This document shows, piece after piece, positions 1-7,700 of a stretch of DNA of 64,000 nt. Below the pieces are notes generated by a model, which worked only from the letters and a program-made list of their open reading frames with translations, searched no databases and had not been told where the DNA came from. The stretch covers positions 1-64,000 of the forward strand of contig JBAZZQ010000004.1 of assembly GCA_041658725.1 (NCBI GenBank), read 5' to 3'. Every line of letters starts with the position of its first letter. Positions within the stretch are counted from its first letter, which is position 1. The translations under genes and the position numbers were made by a program. Source of the stretch: JBAZZQ01 sp041658725. Its GTDB lineage: Bacteria; Planctomycetota; Phycisphaerae; JAAYCJ01.

Positions 1-93
1 GGCAATCACATCCTCCGTTTGCGGACGGCGGTCAAATCCGGTCGATGGGAAAACTTTTGGTCGCATTACCTTTGCCTCAAAGATTCTGCATAA
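1..93 (+). CDS. C-terminal end of a possible transposase, cut by the window edge
   Basis: The first frame is open from base 1 to a TAA at 91-93 and gives a 30-residue tail with LRLRTAVKSGRWENFW near its middle. Tails of this kind (a Leu-Arg-rich stretch followed by W..FW) occur at the end of ISKra4-like transposases, which is why I name it so. Only the tail is visible, no inverted repeat could be fixed, and the next 500 bases carry no gene, so it may equally be the end of an unrelated protein. Confidence 0.3.
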   Translation, partial: GNHILRLRTAVKSGRWENFWSHYLCLKDSA

Positions 94-479
94 GGACTAC
101 GTAAAATGAAAACTACACCCAAAAAAATGAAGGCGGAGGCGAGTTATGTAAGGCGGATGGTTCCGGTACTCCGGGTTCACCCGCCATTTCTTTCGACCAA
201 CGTTTCCAATCGGCGGGTCAACCTGCCGAAGCGTCAGAACGACCCGCCCCTAAACACTCCCTCACGGTCGTGCCTCTTAAAGAAGCGGTTAGGATTTCCG
301 TTTTCCAGCACCAGAACTATTAATGTCAGCCCCGCTCGAATTACAGGTGTCATAATGTCAGTTTTAATCGAGCGACCTAGCGAACAAAACTAAAAACACG
401 CAAATTTTGTTTGATGTAACATATTGATATTAAGCAACTTGCGATCAAAGATTTCGATATAAATCCAAAGCATTGTTTT
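94..479. other. Upstream region of the groE cluster, no gene seen
   Basis: A 95-codon open frame at 106-393 has no ribosome binding site, a Pro/Arg/Ser-rich composition and runs through the dispersed repeat at 252-280, so I do not call it a gene. The stretch 380-480 is AT-rich, as expected upstream of an activator-dependent promoter. I looked for the CIRCE element (TTAGCACTC with its inverted copy) and did not see it. Confidence 0.5.
252..280 (-). repeat. Dispersed repeat, GAGGCACGACCGTGAGGG family
   Basis: Read on the minus strand this stretch contains GAGGCACGACCGTGAGGGAG followed by TGTTT. The same sequence with one change lies in the 16S rRNA leader at 46896-46925. A related GC-richer form makes the long inverted repeat at 42943-43005. 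No protein is encoded. Confidence 0.7.
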
Positions 480-495
480 TGGTATGGTATTTGCA
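480..495 (+). promoter_or_regulatory. Sigma-54 (RpoN) promoter of groEL1
   Basis: TGGTATGGTATTTGCA matches the sigma-54 consensus TGGYAYRNNNNTTGCW at every defined position, with the GG and GC elements at the required spacing. Transcription would start near 506, leaving a leader of about 100 nt before the groEL1 ATG at 607. Sigma-54 promoters need an enhancer-binding ATPase; its site should lie in the AT-rich upstream 100-200 bp but I cannot assign it. Confidence 0.75.
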
Positions 496-606
496 TAAAA
501 CGATATGCTATCGACCGGTTGTATCGGCTGACATGATCGGTTCGGAGATATTTTATTCGTATGGAAATTCGCTAGTCGGCGTTTATAGTTAAGGAGGTTT
601 TTTACA

Positions 607-2235
607 ATGGCGGCAAAGCAGCTAGCATTTGACGTTGACGCAAGAAAATCATTATTGGCGGGTGTGGAGAAATTGGCCCGGGCGGTGAAGGCGACGTTGG
701 GACCGCGTGGGAAAAATGCGATCATTGATCGCGGCTGGGGCGCTCCGAAGGTTACGAAAGATGGAGTCACGGTGGCCGAGGAGGTTGACCTGACGGACAA
801 GCAAGAGAATTTAGGGGCCAAGCTTGTCAGGGAGGCGGCTTCGAAGACTAGCAATGTGGCTGGTGATGGAACGACCACGGCGACGGTGCTCGCTGAAGCA
901 CTGTTCCGTGAAGGACTTAAAATGGTCACTTCCGGAGCCGACGCGATGAGCCTTAATCGGGGAATGCGTCAGGCGGTAACCGCGATTATTGAAGAGATCA
1001 AACGATTGGCTAAGCCGGTGAAAGGCGAGGCGGAAATCGAACAGATCGCCGCCATCGCGGCGAATAACGATTCGGAAATCGGCAAGCAACTGGCGGAAGC
1101 GATGAAGAAGGTCGGGCGCGAGGGCGTGATCACGGTGGAAGAAGGAAAGAGTTTGGAAACCACCGTGGATGTGGTCGAAGGAATGCAGTTCGACCGCGGA
1201 TATCTCTCGCCGCACTTTGTGACTGACGCTGATACTATGGAATGCGTTCTGGAAAAACCGTTTATTCTGGTTTTTGAAGATAAGATTTCCAATATTCAGA
1301 AAATGGTTCCGATTTTGGAAAAGGTCTCTCAGGCCAAACGTCCTTTGTTGATTATCGCCGAGGACGTCGAAGGCGATGCCCTTGCTACGCTGGTGGTCAA
1401 CAAATTGCGCGGAATTATACAGTGCTGTGCGATCAAGGCCCCTGGTTATGGTGATCGTCGGAAAGCGATGCTCGAAGACATTTCGATCCTGACCGACGCC
1501 AAACCGATTTTCAAGGATTTGGGGGTCGAGCTGGACACAGTAAGCATTGACGACCTTGGGACGGCCAAGAAAGTCGTCATTGACAACGAAAACACGACGG
1601 TCATCGAAGGGGCTGGATCGACGGCGAAAATCAAAGGCAGGATCGCCCAGATCGACCGTGAGATTGAAATCACGACCAGCGATTATGATCGCGAGAAGCT
1701 TCAGGAGCGAAAGGCGAAACTCGCCGGCGGCATCGCCCAGATTAACGTCGGAGCGGCCACCGAGTCCGAGATGAAAGAGCGAAAGTCGCGGATCGAAGAC
1801 GCGCTCCATGCTACCCGTGCGGCGATTGATGAGGGAATTCTCCCCGGCGGCGGAGTGGCTTTGGTTCGGGCGGCGAAAGTTTTGGATAATCTGAAACTGG
1901 ACGGCGACGAAGCCCTGGGACTCCAAATCGTGCGTGCGGCGATTATGGTTCCGCTCAAGACCATCGTGGAAAACGCCGGTTACGATGGAGCGGTGGTGCT
2001 GCGGCGCGTGAAGCAGGAAAAGGCGTTTGGGTTTGGCTTTAACGCTCTTACCGGAAAGTATGAAAACCTTCTGGAAAGCGGAGTGATCGATCCCTTGAAG
2101 GTTACTCGGACCGCTCTGCAGAACGCGGTGTCTGTAGCGGGATTGCTCTTGACCACCGATTGCCTGATCACCGAAAAGCCGAAGAAAGAAGAAGGCGGCG
2201 ACGGCGGTGAGATGCCGGAAGATATGGAATACTAA
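607..2235 (+). CDS. groEL: 60 kDa chaperonin GroEL, first copy
   Basis: ATP-driven cytoplasmic folding chamber that works with GroES. At 542 residues it has the normal length. The nucleotide motif GDGTTTATV lies around residues 87-95, TKDG around 50, and the ATPase aspartate sits in EDALHATRAA. The C-terminal tail ends in an acidic GGDGGEMPEDMEY segment, a shortened version of the usual GGM tail. AAGGAGG eight bases upstream of the ATG fixes the start. It precedes groES and a second groEL, and a consensus sigma-54 promoter lies 110 bp upstream, so this copy may respond to a specific activator rather than to general heat-shock control. Confidence 0.97.
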   Translation: MAAKQLAFDVDARKSLLAGVEKLARAVKATLGPRGKNAIIDRGWGAPKVTKDGVTVAEEVDLTDKQENLGAKLVREAASKTSNVAGDGTTTATVLAEALFREGLKMVTSGADAMSLNRGMRQAVTAIIEEIKRLAKPVKGEAEIEQIAAIAANNDSEIGKQLAEAMKKVGREGVITVEEGKSLETTVDVVEGMQFDRGYLSPHFVTDADTMECVLEKPFILVFEDKISNIQKMVPILEKVSQAKRPLLIIAEDVEGDALATLVVNKLRGIIQCCAIKAPGYGDRRKAMLEDISILTDAKPIFKDLGVELDTVSIDDLGTAKKVVIDNENTTVIEGAGSTAKIKGRIAQIDREIEITTSDYDREKLQERKAKLAGGIAQINVGAATESEMKERKSRIEDALHATRAAIDEGILPGGGVALVRAAKVLDNLKLDGDEALGLQIVRAAIMVPLKTIVENAGYDGAVVLRRVKQEKAFGFGFNALTGKYENLLESGVIDPLKVTRTALQNAVSVAGLLLTTDCLITEKPKKEEGGDGGEMPEDMEY

Positions 2236-2242
2236 AATAATG

Positions 2243-2321
2243 GTTTCGGGTTTGGAGTTTCGGGTTTCGAGTTAAGACCCGAGATTTTATAACCCGAAAC
2301 GCGAAACCAGAAACTCGAAAC
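2243..2321. repeat. Imperfect inverted repeat in the groEL1-groES gap
   Basis: Two 31-base arms (2243-2273 and 2291-2321) built from GTTTCGGGTTT/GTTTCGAGTTT units are reverse complements at about 25 of 31 positions, with a 17-base loop. The RNA could fold into a long hairpin directly before the groES ribosome binding site. There is no T-run, so it is not a classical terminator, but it could set the ratio of groEL1 to the downstream genes. Confidence 0.65.
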
Positions 2322-2341
2322 TAAATTATGGAGGAATAATT

Positions 2342-2635
2342 ATGGCGATGAAAATACGACCTTTGGATGACCGCATTCTGGTCAAGCAGTCGGACGCGGA
2401 AGAAAAGACGGCGGGCGGAATTGTTTTACCGGATACCGCCAAGGAAAAGCCGCAACGCGGAAAAGTGATCGCGACCGGTCCGGGCAAGATGCTCAAGAGC
2501 GGAACACGCGGTGGAACCGAGATCAAGAAAGGCGAAGAAGTGTTCTACGGCAAGTACGCGGGTACGGAAATTGAAATTGGAAACGAAAAATATGTCATCA
2601 TTCGCGAAAGCGATGTTTTAGGAATTGTAGAATAA
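2342..2635 (+). CDS. groES: 10 kDa co-chaperonin GroES
   Basis: Heptameric lid of the GroEL chamber, acting in the cytoplasm. The 97 residues are the full family length, beginning with KIRPLDDRILVK and holding the mobile-loop region around residues 18-34 (SDAEEKTAGGIVLPDTA). GGAGG seven bases before the ATG at 2342 supports this start; a second ATG two codons later is possible. It lies 106 bp after groEL1 behind a hairpin and 13 bp before groEL2, so it is probably co-transcribed with the second copy. Confidence 0.97.
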   Translation: MAMKIRPLDDRILVKQSDAEEKTAGGIVLPDTAKEKPQRGKVIATGPGKMLKSGTRGGTEIKKGEEVFYGKYAGTEIEIGNEKYVIIRESDVLGIVE

Positions 2636-2648
2636 AGGAGACCAAACC

Positions 2649-4262
2649 ATGGCCAAGCAAATGAAGTTTGACCAGGACGCGCGTACCGCGGTAGCCCGCG
2701 GGATGAGCAAACTGGCGGCGGCCGTTAAAGTAACGATGGGTCCGACGGGACGAAATGTGATTTTGCAGAAGAGTTTCGGTTCACCGCGAATCACGAAGGA
2801 CGGAGTAACGGTGAGCAAGGAAATCGAACTGCCGGATCCGTTTGAAAATATGGGCGCCAAGATGGTCAACGAAGCGGCATCCAAGACGTCGGACGTGGCT
2901 GGTGACGGCACGACGACGGCGACGGTTCTGGCCGAGGCCATCTATCTCGAAGGGATCAAGATGGTTACGGCGGGCAGCGACCCGATGAGCCTGAAACGCG
3001 GGATCGACAAAGCGGTCGATGCCGCCGTCGAGGCTATCCGAAGCCAGTCCATCAAGGTCAAAGGCAAAGACGATACTATTGCCCAGGTGGCGACTATTTC
3101 GGCGAATAACGACGGCGAGGTCGGAAAAATGATCGCCGAAGCTATCGGCAAGGTGGGCACGGAAGGCGTGGTCAGCGTGGAAGAAGGCAAATCGATCACT
3201 ACGGAACTCAAGGTGGTCGAAGGAATGCAGTTCGACCGCGGATACATCAGCCCCTACTTTATGACCAATCCGAACTCCCTCGATGCGGTGCTTGAGGATG
3301 TTTATATTCTGATCCATGAAAAGAAAATCTCTAATATTCGAGAGCTTGTGCCTCTGCTGGAAAAAGTCGTCCAGTTGGGCAAACCCCTCTTGCTGATCGC
3401 CGAGGACATCGAAGGCGAAGCGCTGGCCACACTGGTGGTCAATAAGCTGCGGGGTATTTTGAATATTTGCGCCATCAAAGCCCCTGGATTCGGCGACCGA
3501 CGAAAAGCCATGCTGGGCGATATCGCGGTGCTGACCGGCGGTGAATTGATCAGCGAAGACCTGGGTCTGAAGCTTGAGAACGTCGAAGTCTCACAACTCG
3601 GCCGGGCTCGCCGCGTGGTGATCGATAAGGATAATACCACGATCATCGAAGGCGTTGGCAAGAAATCCGACATTGCCGCACGGGTCGATCAGATACGTTA
3701 CCAGATGGAAAAGACTACTAGCGATTATGATCGCGAGAAACTTCAGGAACGGCTGGCGAAATTGACGGGCGGCGTGGCCGTCATCAACGTCGGCGCGACG
3801 ACGGAAACGGAAATGAAAGAGAAGAAGGACCTCGTGGAAGACGCAGTTCATGCAACACGGGCAGCCGTCGAAGAAGGAATTGTTCCAGGCGGCGGAGTGG
3901 TCTTTATCCGTGCTCTCGAAGCGGTCAAAAAGCTTCGTGATAAGCTGGCGGGCGATGAGAAGATCGGGTGCGACATCCTCTCCAAGGCGTTGGAAGCCCC
4001 GGCCAAACAGATCGCGGAAAACAGCGGTGTGGACGGCGCGGTGATTGTGGAAGACATCAAGGAAAAGACCGGCAAGATGGGTTATAATGCCGCCACCGGT
4101 GAATACGTGGACATGGTCAAGGCCGGGATCATCGATCCGGCCAAAGTTTCACGAACCGCCCTGCAAAACGCAGCCTCGGTCGCCGGACTGCTCCTGACCA
4201 CTAACGTAACCATCACCGAGCTAAAAGAAGACAAAAAACCCGTGGTCGGAAGCGTGAGTTAA
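2649..4262 (+). CDS. groEL: 60 kDa chaperonin GroEL, second copy
   Basis: A second complete chaperonin subunit of 537 residues, clearly divergent from the copy at 607. The ATP motif GDGTTTATV, TKDG and the EDAVHATRAAVEEG aspartate are all present. Its tail, DKKPVVGSVS, has no Gly-Met repeat at all, unlike normal GroEL, whose tail projects into the folding chamber. AAGGAG lies eight bases before the ATG. The tight link to groES suggests this is the main GroES partner, while copy 1 may be specialised; that division of labour is inference. A strong terminator follows at 4279. Confidence 0.97.
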   Translation: MAKQMKFDQDARTAVARGMSKLAAAVKVTMGPTGRNVILQKSFGSPRITKDGVTVSKEIELPDPFENMGAKMVNEAASKTSDVAGDGTTTATVLAEAIYLEGIKMVTAGSDPMSLKRGIDKAVDAAVEAIRSQSIKVKGKDDTIAQVATISANNDGEVGKMIAEAIGKVGTEGVVSVEEGKSITTELKVVEGMQFDRGYISPYFMTNPNSLDAVLEDVYILIHEKKISNIRELVPLLEKVVQLGKPLLLIAEDIEGEALATLVVNKLRGILNICAIKAPGFGDRRKAMLGDIAVLTGGELISEDLGLKLENVEVSQLGRARRVVIDKDNTTIIEGVGKKSDIAARVDQIRYQMEKTTSDYDREKLQERLAKLTGGVAVINVGATTETEMKEKKDLVEDAVHATRAAVEEGIVPGGGVVFIRALEAVKKLRDKLAGDEKIGCDILSKALEAPAKQIAENSGVDGAVIVEDIKEKTGKMGYNAATGEYVDMVKAGIIDPAKVSRTALQNAASVAGLLLTTNVTITELKEDKKPVVGSVS

Positions 4263-4278
4263 ATAAAAATCTAAAATA

Positions 4279-4316
4279 GACAGGGAAGGACAAAGACCTT
4301 CCCTGTCTTTTCTTTT
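4279..4316 (+). terminator. Rho-independent terminator of the groE cluster
   Basis: Perfect 11-bp stem GACAGGGAAGG / CCTTCCCTGTC with a 7-base loop, followed by TTTTCTTTT, 16 bases after the groEL2 stop codon. Confidence 0.9.
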
Positions 4317-4326
4317 GGAATTATAT

Positions 4327-4550
4327 TTGGACATCGAATACAAATATAGAGACGCATATAACAACAATAAAGGAACTCTTCCCTGTGAGTCTTTCGATCC
4401 CTTTATTCTTCCATTACCGAGAAACCAGAGATAGAATTCAAAAAAGATTGCATTACTTTTCGTTATCCCAATGAAGAATGCGAGATTGAATTCCCCGTCA
4501 ACTATCTTGAAGCGATTGAAAAATATTTGAAAAATGTCCCCCTACGGTAA
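4327..4550 (+). pseudogene. Possible frameshifted remnant of a small protein
   Basis: Two overlapping frames look protein-like but break each other. Frame one (from 4327) reads DIEYKYRDAYNNN and then GTLPCESFDPFILP before a TAG at 4432. Frame two continues with PEIEFKKDCITFRYP and ends at a TAA at 4548-4550. A single frameshift between 4389 and 4430 would join them into about 75 residues. The 3' end runs into the convergent YgiT gene. I do not recognise a family, and the reading is tentative. Confidence 0.3.
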
Positions 4551-4772
4551 GGCAAAGACATCCATCTCGATCTTTTTTTCGGGTTTTGTTTGGTCATGTA
4601 ACATAATACGAATTTTTTCCGCGGTTTCCCGAGAAAACGTGGCGTCGCCACACCGTTCGCAAACGGTGGCAGGAATATGTTCCACCAGTACACGTTTATT
4701 ATTCACCTGGAACATCTCGCTGACATGATCTGAACGCGATTCGGTATTTCCGCAAATATGACATTTAAACAT
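4542..4772 (-). CDS. YgiT-type zinc-finger protein, probable antitoxin
   Basis: A 76-residue protein with two CxxC pairs (CHICG near the start and CERCG about 30 residues later), the zinc-binding layout of YgiT/MqsA-type antitoxin N-termini. The ATG at 4772 is preceded by AGGAGG; a longer in-frame start at 4802 is unlikely because it would overlap the preceding gene and lacks a site. It starts two bases after the stop of the DUF4258 gene, so the two form an operon with the toxin first. In such pairs the zinc-finger protein usually neutralises the toxin and may repress the operon. It lacks the helix-turn-helix half of full MqsA. Confidence 0.75.
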   Translation of the reverse strand: MFKCHICGNTESRSDHVSEMFQVNNKRVLVEHIPATVCERCGDATFSRETAEKIRIMLHDQTKPEKKIEMDVFALP

Positions 4773-4774
4773 GA

Positions 4775-5083
4775 TCACTTCCTCCTCGAATAATCGATCC
4801 ATTCATCGGGACTTGGTTCGTAGGTCGTAATGATTTTTGTCATTTCCGTATCAAGCAATGAGACCTGCAAATGCAATGGTCTTCCGGTTTCGGAAAATCC
4901 CAACAACAAGCAACTTGGAGAATATTTATCATCGGGATAATCTTCAATTAAAATCACATCGCCACCCGCTTGCCTGATTTCCATTTCACTGATGTTTCGC
5001 TCTACGACCCGTTTCAGCGCATGGCGAGTAAATTCAAATTTCCCATCCACCAATTGTTGTCGAATCTCTTCCAGCGATTTCAT
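4775..5083 (-). CDS. DUF4258 family protein, probable toxin of a YgiT-linked pair
   Basis: The roughly 102-residue protein matches the DUF4258 pattern: FTRHALKRVVERNIS near the N-terminus, then IEDYPDDKYSPSCLLLG, and a C-terminal strand with TTYEPSPDEW. Members are small RelE-fold-like proteins often encoded next to YgiT zinc-finger antitoxins, as here. The ATG at 5083 has GGAG six bases upstream and starts the conserved MKSLEEIR; starts at 5098 (ATG) and 5107 (TTG) are less supported. RNase activity is inferred from the family setting only. Confidence 0.75.
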   Translation of the reverse strand: MKSLEEIRQQLVDGKFEFTRHALKRVVERNISEMEIRQAGGDVILIEDYPDDKYSPSCLLLGFSETGRPLHLQVSLLDTEMTKIITTYEPSPDEWIDYSRRK

Positions 5084-5198
5084 CGTATTCTCCGCCATAT
5101 ATTCCAACCGTTGCCTTTAATTCTATACATGCGGGCATAATTATAAAAGTGATTTAAATGTTGGAATTACTTTTGCTGCATTTTTGCCGATAGATGCC

Positions 5199-5227
5199 TT
5201 GCTCAAAAGGTCAGGTTATCATACAAT
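5199..5227 (+). promoter_or_regulatory. Candidate sigma-70 promoter of dnaJ-grpE-fmdB
   Basis: TTGCTC, a 17-base spacer and TACAAT lie about 50 bp before the dnaJ ATG. It is the best-spaced hexamer pair in the 168-bp gap to the divergent toxin gene. Confidence 0.5.
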
Positions 5228-5275
5228 ACATCGTTTAGCTGATTGCGTAACCATGTAAGTTCGGATAAGAAAGAA

Positions 5276-6427
5276 ATGACAGTGACGAGCAAAAAAGACT
5301 TTTATGAGATATTGGGTGTTGGGCGGGATTCGACGCCGGAGCAGATTAAAAAGGCATGGCGGGAGGCGGCGTTGAAACACCATCCGGACCGTGCCAAGGA
5401 TAACAAGAAGGCGGCGGAGACGAAATTCAAAGAGGCCGCCGAGGCGTATGAAGTGCTTTCCGACCCGGAGAAGAGACAGTTATACGACACATACGGACCG
5501 GAGGGGCTGCGAGGTCATGGGGTTAATACGCATGACTTCCGGCATATGGACCTGCGGGAAATTTTCGATATGTTCGGATTGGGGGATATGTTTGGCGGCG
5601 GATTCGGGCGGGAGCGTGAAACCGGCCAGGACCTGCAGACGGAAATTACTATTGCGATGGAAGATGCGGCGACGGGAGTGGAAAAAGAAATCTCCTTCAA
5701 TCGTGAGGAGATTTGCGAAAAATGTGAAGGTTCGGGAGCTGAACACGGGACCCCGAAGCATCAGTGCCGGACCTGCGGCGGGTATGGGCAGGTTGAACAG
5801 ACGACCGGTTTTGGATTTTTTGTCAGCAGGGTGGTGACTGCCTGCCCGAAATGCAACGGGAAAGGAGTCATCATTACCACTCCGTGCAAGGACTGCCGTG
5901 GCAAGGGCAGGGTCATGCGGAAGAATCAGGTAACCGTGACCATTCCCGAAGGGATACATGACGGGCAGGTTCTGCGGCTTCGGGGCGAAGGCGAGCCGGG
6001 GATGCGGGGGCATCGGGGCGACCTGCATTGCCTGATCCACATCAAAACTCACCCGTTTTTGTTCCGGCAGGGGAATGACTTGATTATGGATTTGCCGATC
6101 AGTTTTACTCAGGCGGCGTTGGGAGATAAAATTGAAATACCGACCCTTTTGAAAAAAGGCGTTCCGCTGGAGATGCATCCCGGCGTTCAGCCGGGGGAAA
6201 CCATCCGATTGAAAGGAATGGGAATGCCGGATTTGCGGAGCAAGCGGTCGGGAGATTTGATTGTGCGGCTGATTGTGGAAATCCCCAAGAAATTGTCGGA
6301 CGAGCAGGCACATCTGCTGCGGGAATTCGCGAAAATGGAAAAACAAAGCGACGATATGATGCCGCATACCAGCGGTTTTTGGGAAAAGATCAAACAATAT
6401 TTCAGTACCCAGGGAAGCGACAAATAA
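5276..6427 (+). CDS. dnaJ: Chaperone protein DnaJ
   Basis: Hsp40 co-chaperone that delivers substrates to DnaK and stimulates its ATPase. From the ATG at 5276 it has 383 residues: a J domain with the HPD motif (KHHPDR) near residue 35, a short Gly/Phe segment (GLGDMFGGGFGRE), four CxxCxGxG zinc repeats beginning CEKCEGSG, and the C-terminal substrate domains. A TTG 33 bases earlier is in frame, but the conserved start (KKDFYEILGV) favours the ATG. grpE follows after 23 bp. dnaK is not in the window. Confidence 0.95.
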   Translation: MTVTSKKDFYEILGVGRDSTPEQIKKAWREAALKHHPDRAKDNKKAAETKFKEAAEAYEVLSDPEKRQLYDTYGPEGLRGHGVNTHDFRHMDLREIFDMFGLGDMFGGGFGRERETGQDLQTEITIAMEDAATGVEKEISFNREEICEKCEGSGAEHGTPKHQCRTCGGYGQVEQTTGFGFFVSRVVTACPKCNGKGVIITTPCKDCRGKGRVMRKNQVTVTIPEGIHDGQVLRLRGEGEPGMRGHRGDLHCLIHIKTHPFLFRQGNDLIMDLPISFTQAALGDKIEIPTLLKKGVPLEMHPGVQPGETIRLKGMGMPDLRSKRSGDLIVRLIVEIPKKLSDEQAHLLREFAKMEKQSDDMMPHTSGFWEKIKQYFSTQGSDK

Positions 6428-6450
6428 ACGTAATCTGGGGGAAATAGAAA

Positions 6451-7065
6451 ATGGATATGAAAGAAAAAGAAAAAAAGACGCAAGATGCCGCCAATCCGGA
6501 AGAAACCGAAATCAGCGAAACCTCGGAAACTCTGGATATGAAGGTTAAGGCGATTCAAGAGGAACGGGACCAGATTTTCGCCCGGCTGCAGCGGTCGGTT
6601 GCGGATATGCAAAACTACCAGAAGCGCGCGGTTAAGGATCGCCAGGAGGCGGTGCAGCGAGCGGAACTCGGCACGATCGAACGGTTCCTGTTTCCCCTGA
6701 TCGATGATCTGGACCGCGCTTTAAAGGCGGCGAGCGATCATGGGTATAAAAAGGACGATCCGCTGTTCCACGGAGTGAACCTGGTTCTGCAGCATGCGTT
6801 TGGGCAACTTCGGCAAATAAACATCGAACCGATTGAGGCGGAAGGAAAATTGTTCGATCCTCTGGTACATGAAGCGGTCATGGAATTGCCGGAAGAAAAG
6901 CTTCCCGAAAATACCATCATCCAAATCGTCACCCGCGGTTACCGGCAGGAGGGAAAAACCATTCGCCCGGCTCGCGTGGTGATCGCCAAACCGCCTAAAG
7001 AAACAAAAACAGAAACTCAAAGCCGTCCGCGAGATGGTGAAGTTTCAGATAAAGACAAGGAGTAG
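6451..7065 (+). CDS. grpE: Nucleotide exchange factor GrpE
   Basis: Releases ADP from DnaK. The 204 residues comprise a charged N-terminal extension (about 1-35), the long dimerising helix (36-90, with RSVADMQNYQKR), and the beta-wing region with the family signature EGKLFDPLVHEAV and the ending GYRQEGKTIRPARVVIAK. The hydrophilic Lys/Glu tail of about 25 residues is ordinary. GGGGGAAAT lies upstream of the ATG. It sits between dnaJ and an FmdB-type gene nine bases downstream, forming one operon. Confidence 0.95.
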   Translation: MDMKEKEKKTQDAANPEETEISETSETLDMKVKAIQEERDQIFARLQRSVADMQNYQKRAVKDRQEAVQRAELGTIERFLFPLIDDLDRALKAASDHGYKKDDPLFHGVNLVLQHAFGQLRQINIEPIEAEGKLFDPLVHEAVMELPEEKLPENTIIQIVTRGYRQEGKTIRPARVVIAKPPKETKTETQSRPRDGEVSDKDKE

Positions 7066-7074
7066 GAAGAAATC

Positions 7075-7401
7075 ATGCCGACTTATGATTACGAGTGCCA
7101 GGCTTGCAGCCATAAATTCGAATCCTTTCAGTCTATTAAAGCCGCTCCCATTAAAATTTGCCCGGTTTGCGGAAAATCCAAAGTCCGCCGATTGATCGGA
7201 AGCGGCGGCGGATTGATTTTTAAAGGATCGGGATTTTACTGCACCGACTACCGCGACAGCGGGTATAAGACTTCGTGCGATAAGGAAAAAAGCTCATCGA
7301 CTACGGAAACAAAATCCACCGAGACAAAATCTACTGAGACAAAATCTACCACCACCGAAAGTAAAACGGAAACCAAGAGTAGTGAGGCGAAGAAAGATTA
7401 A
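7075..7401 (+). CDS. FmdB/CxxC-type zinc ribbon protein
   Basis: A small zinc-ribbon protein of 108 residues whose first 60 match the FmdB regulatory family: MPTYDYECQACSHKFE, a second pair CPVCG, then GGGLIFKGSGFYCTDYR. Its molecular role is not settled in any organism. The last 45 residues are a low-complexity tail of repeated TETKS units, encoded by a near-perfect 15-base repeat that may vary in copy number. It ends the dnaJ-grpE operon, as often seen in planctomycetes and deltaproteobacteria. Confidence 0.9.
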   Translation: MPTYDYECQACSHKFESFQSIKAAPIKICPVCGKSKVRRLIGSGGGLIFKGSGFYCTDYRDSGYKTSCDKEKSSSTTETKSTETKSTETKSTTTESKTETKSSEAKKD

Positions 7402-7436
7402 GAATCTATGGTGCTTCGATTTCTTACATTATGAGG

Positions 7437-7478
7437 TTTACAAGATTCACTTTATTTACCTATAATATAAAGAGGTAA
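7437..7478 (+). promoter_or_regulatory. Promoter and palindromic operator of the Phd/RelE pair
   Basis: TTTACA (7437), 18 bases, then a perfect TATAAT (7461). The -10 box lies inside a palindrome with arms TTACC (7456) and GGTAA (7474). A palindrome over the promoter 20-40 bp before the antitoxin start is the usual site of antitoxin autorepression. Confidence 0.55.
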
Positions 7479-7496
7479 GATAACGAGGAGTGTATT

Positions 7497-7700
7497 ATGG
7501 CTGTCCAAGTTGAAAATTATGTGGTCAACAAAAAAGGCAAACCTGTGGCCGTTTTAGTTCCGATGCGACGGTACCGTAAGTTCCTGGAAGCCATGGAAGA
7601 ACTCCAGGATGTTCAGGCCTATGATCGTGCCAAAGATCGAAAAGATGATTTGCTCCCCCTTAATGAAGCTTTTAAATTGATCGAGCAACGTCGAAAATGA
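7497..7700 (+). CDS. Phd/YefM-type antitoxin
   Basis: A 67-residue protein with the compact N-terminal DNA-binding fold of the Phd/YefM family (ENYVVNKKGKPVAVLVPMRRYRK shortened here to its core VVNKKGKPVAVLV) and a charged helical C-terminus ending NEAFKLIEQRRK that would wrap the toxin. GAGGAG lies nine bases upstream of the ATG. The stop overlaps the toxin start in ATGA, so the pair is translationally coupled. A decayed copy of its C-terminal coding sequence occurs at 9069-9143. Confidence 0.8.
   Translation: MAVQVENYVVNKKGKPVAVLVPMRRYRKFLEAMEELQDVQAYDRAKDRKDDLLPLNEAFKLIEQRRK

Noticed and set aside
106..393. 95-codon open frame upstream of groEL1
   Set aside because: No ribosome site, unusual composition, and it runs through a dispersed repeat.
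300..606. CIRCE/HrcA operator before groEL1
   Set aside because: Neither TTAGCACTC nor its inverted partner is present.
811..1926. 371-codon frame antisense to groEL1
   Set aside because: Mirror frame of a strongly conserved gene; its own sequence is His/Arg/Phe-rich and no start signal is present.
5480..6397. 305-codon frame antisense to dnaJ
   Set aside because: Shadow of the GC-rich dnaJ coding strand.
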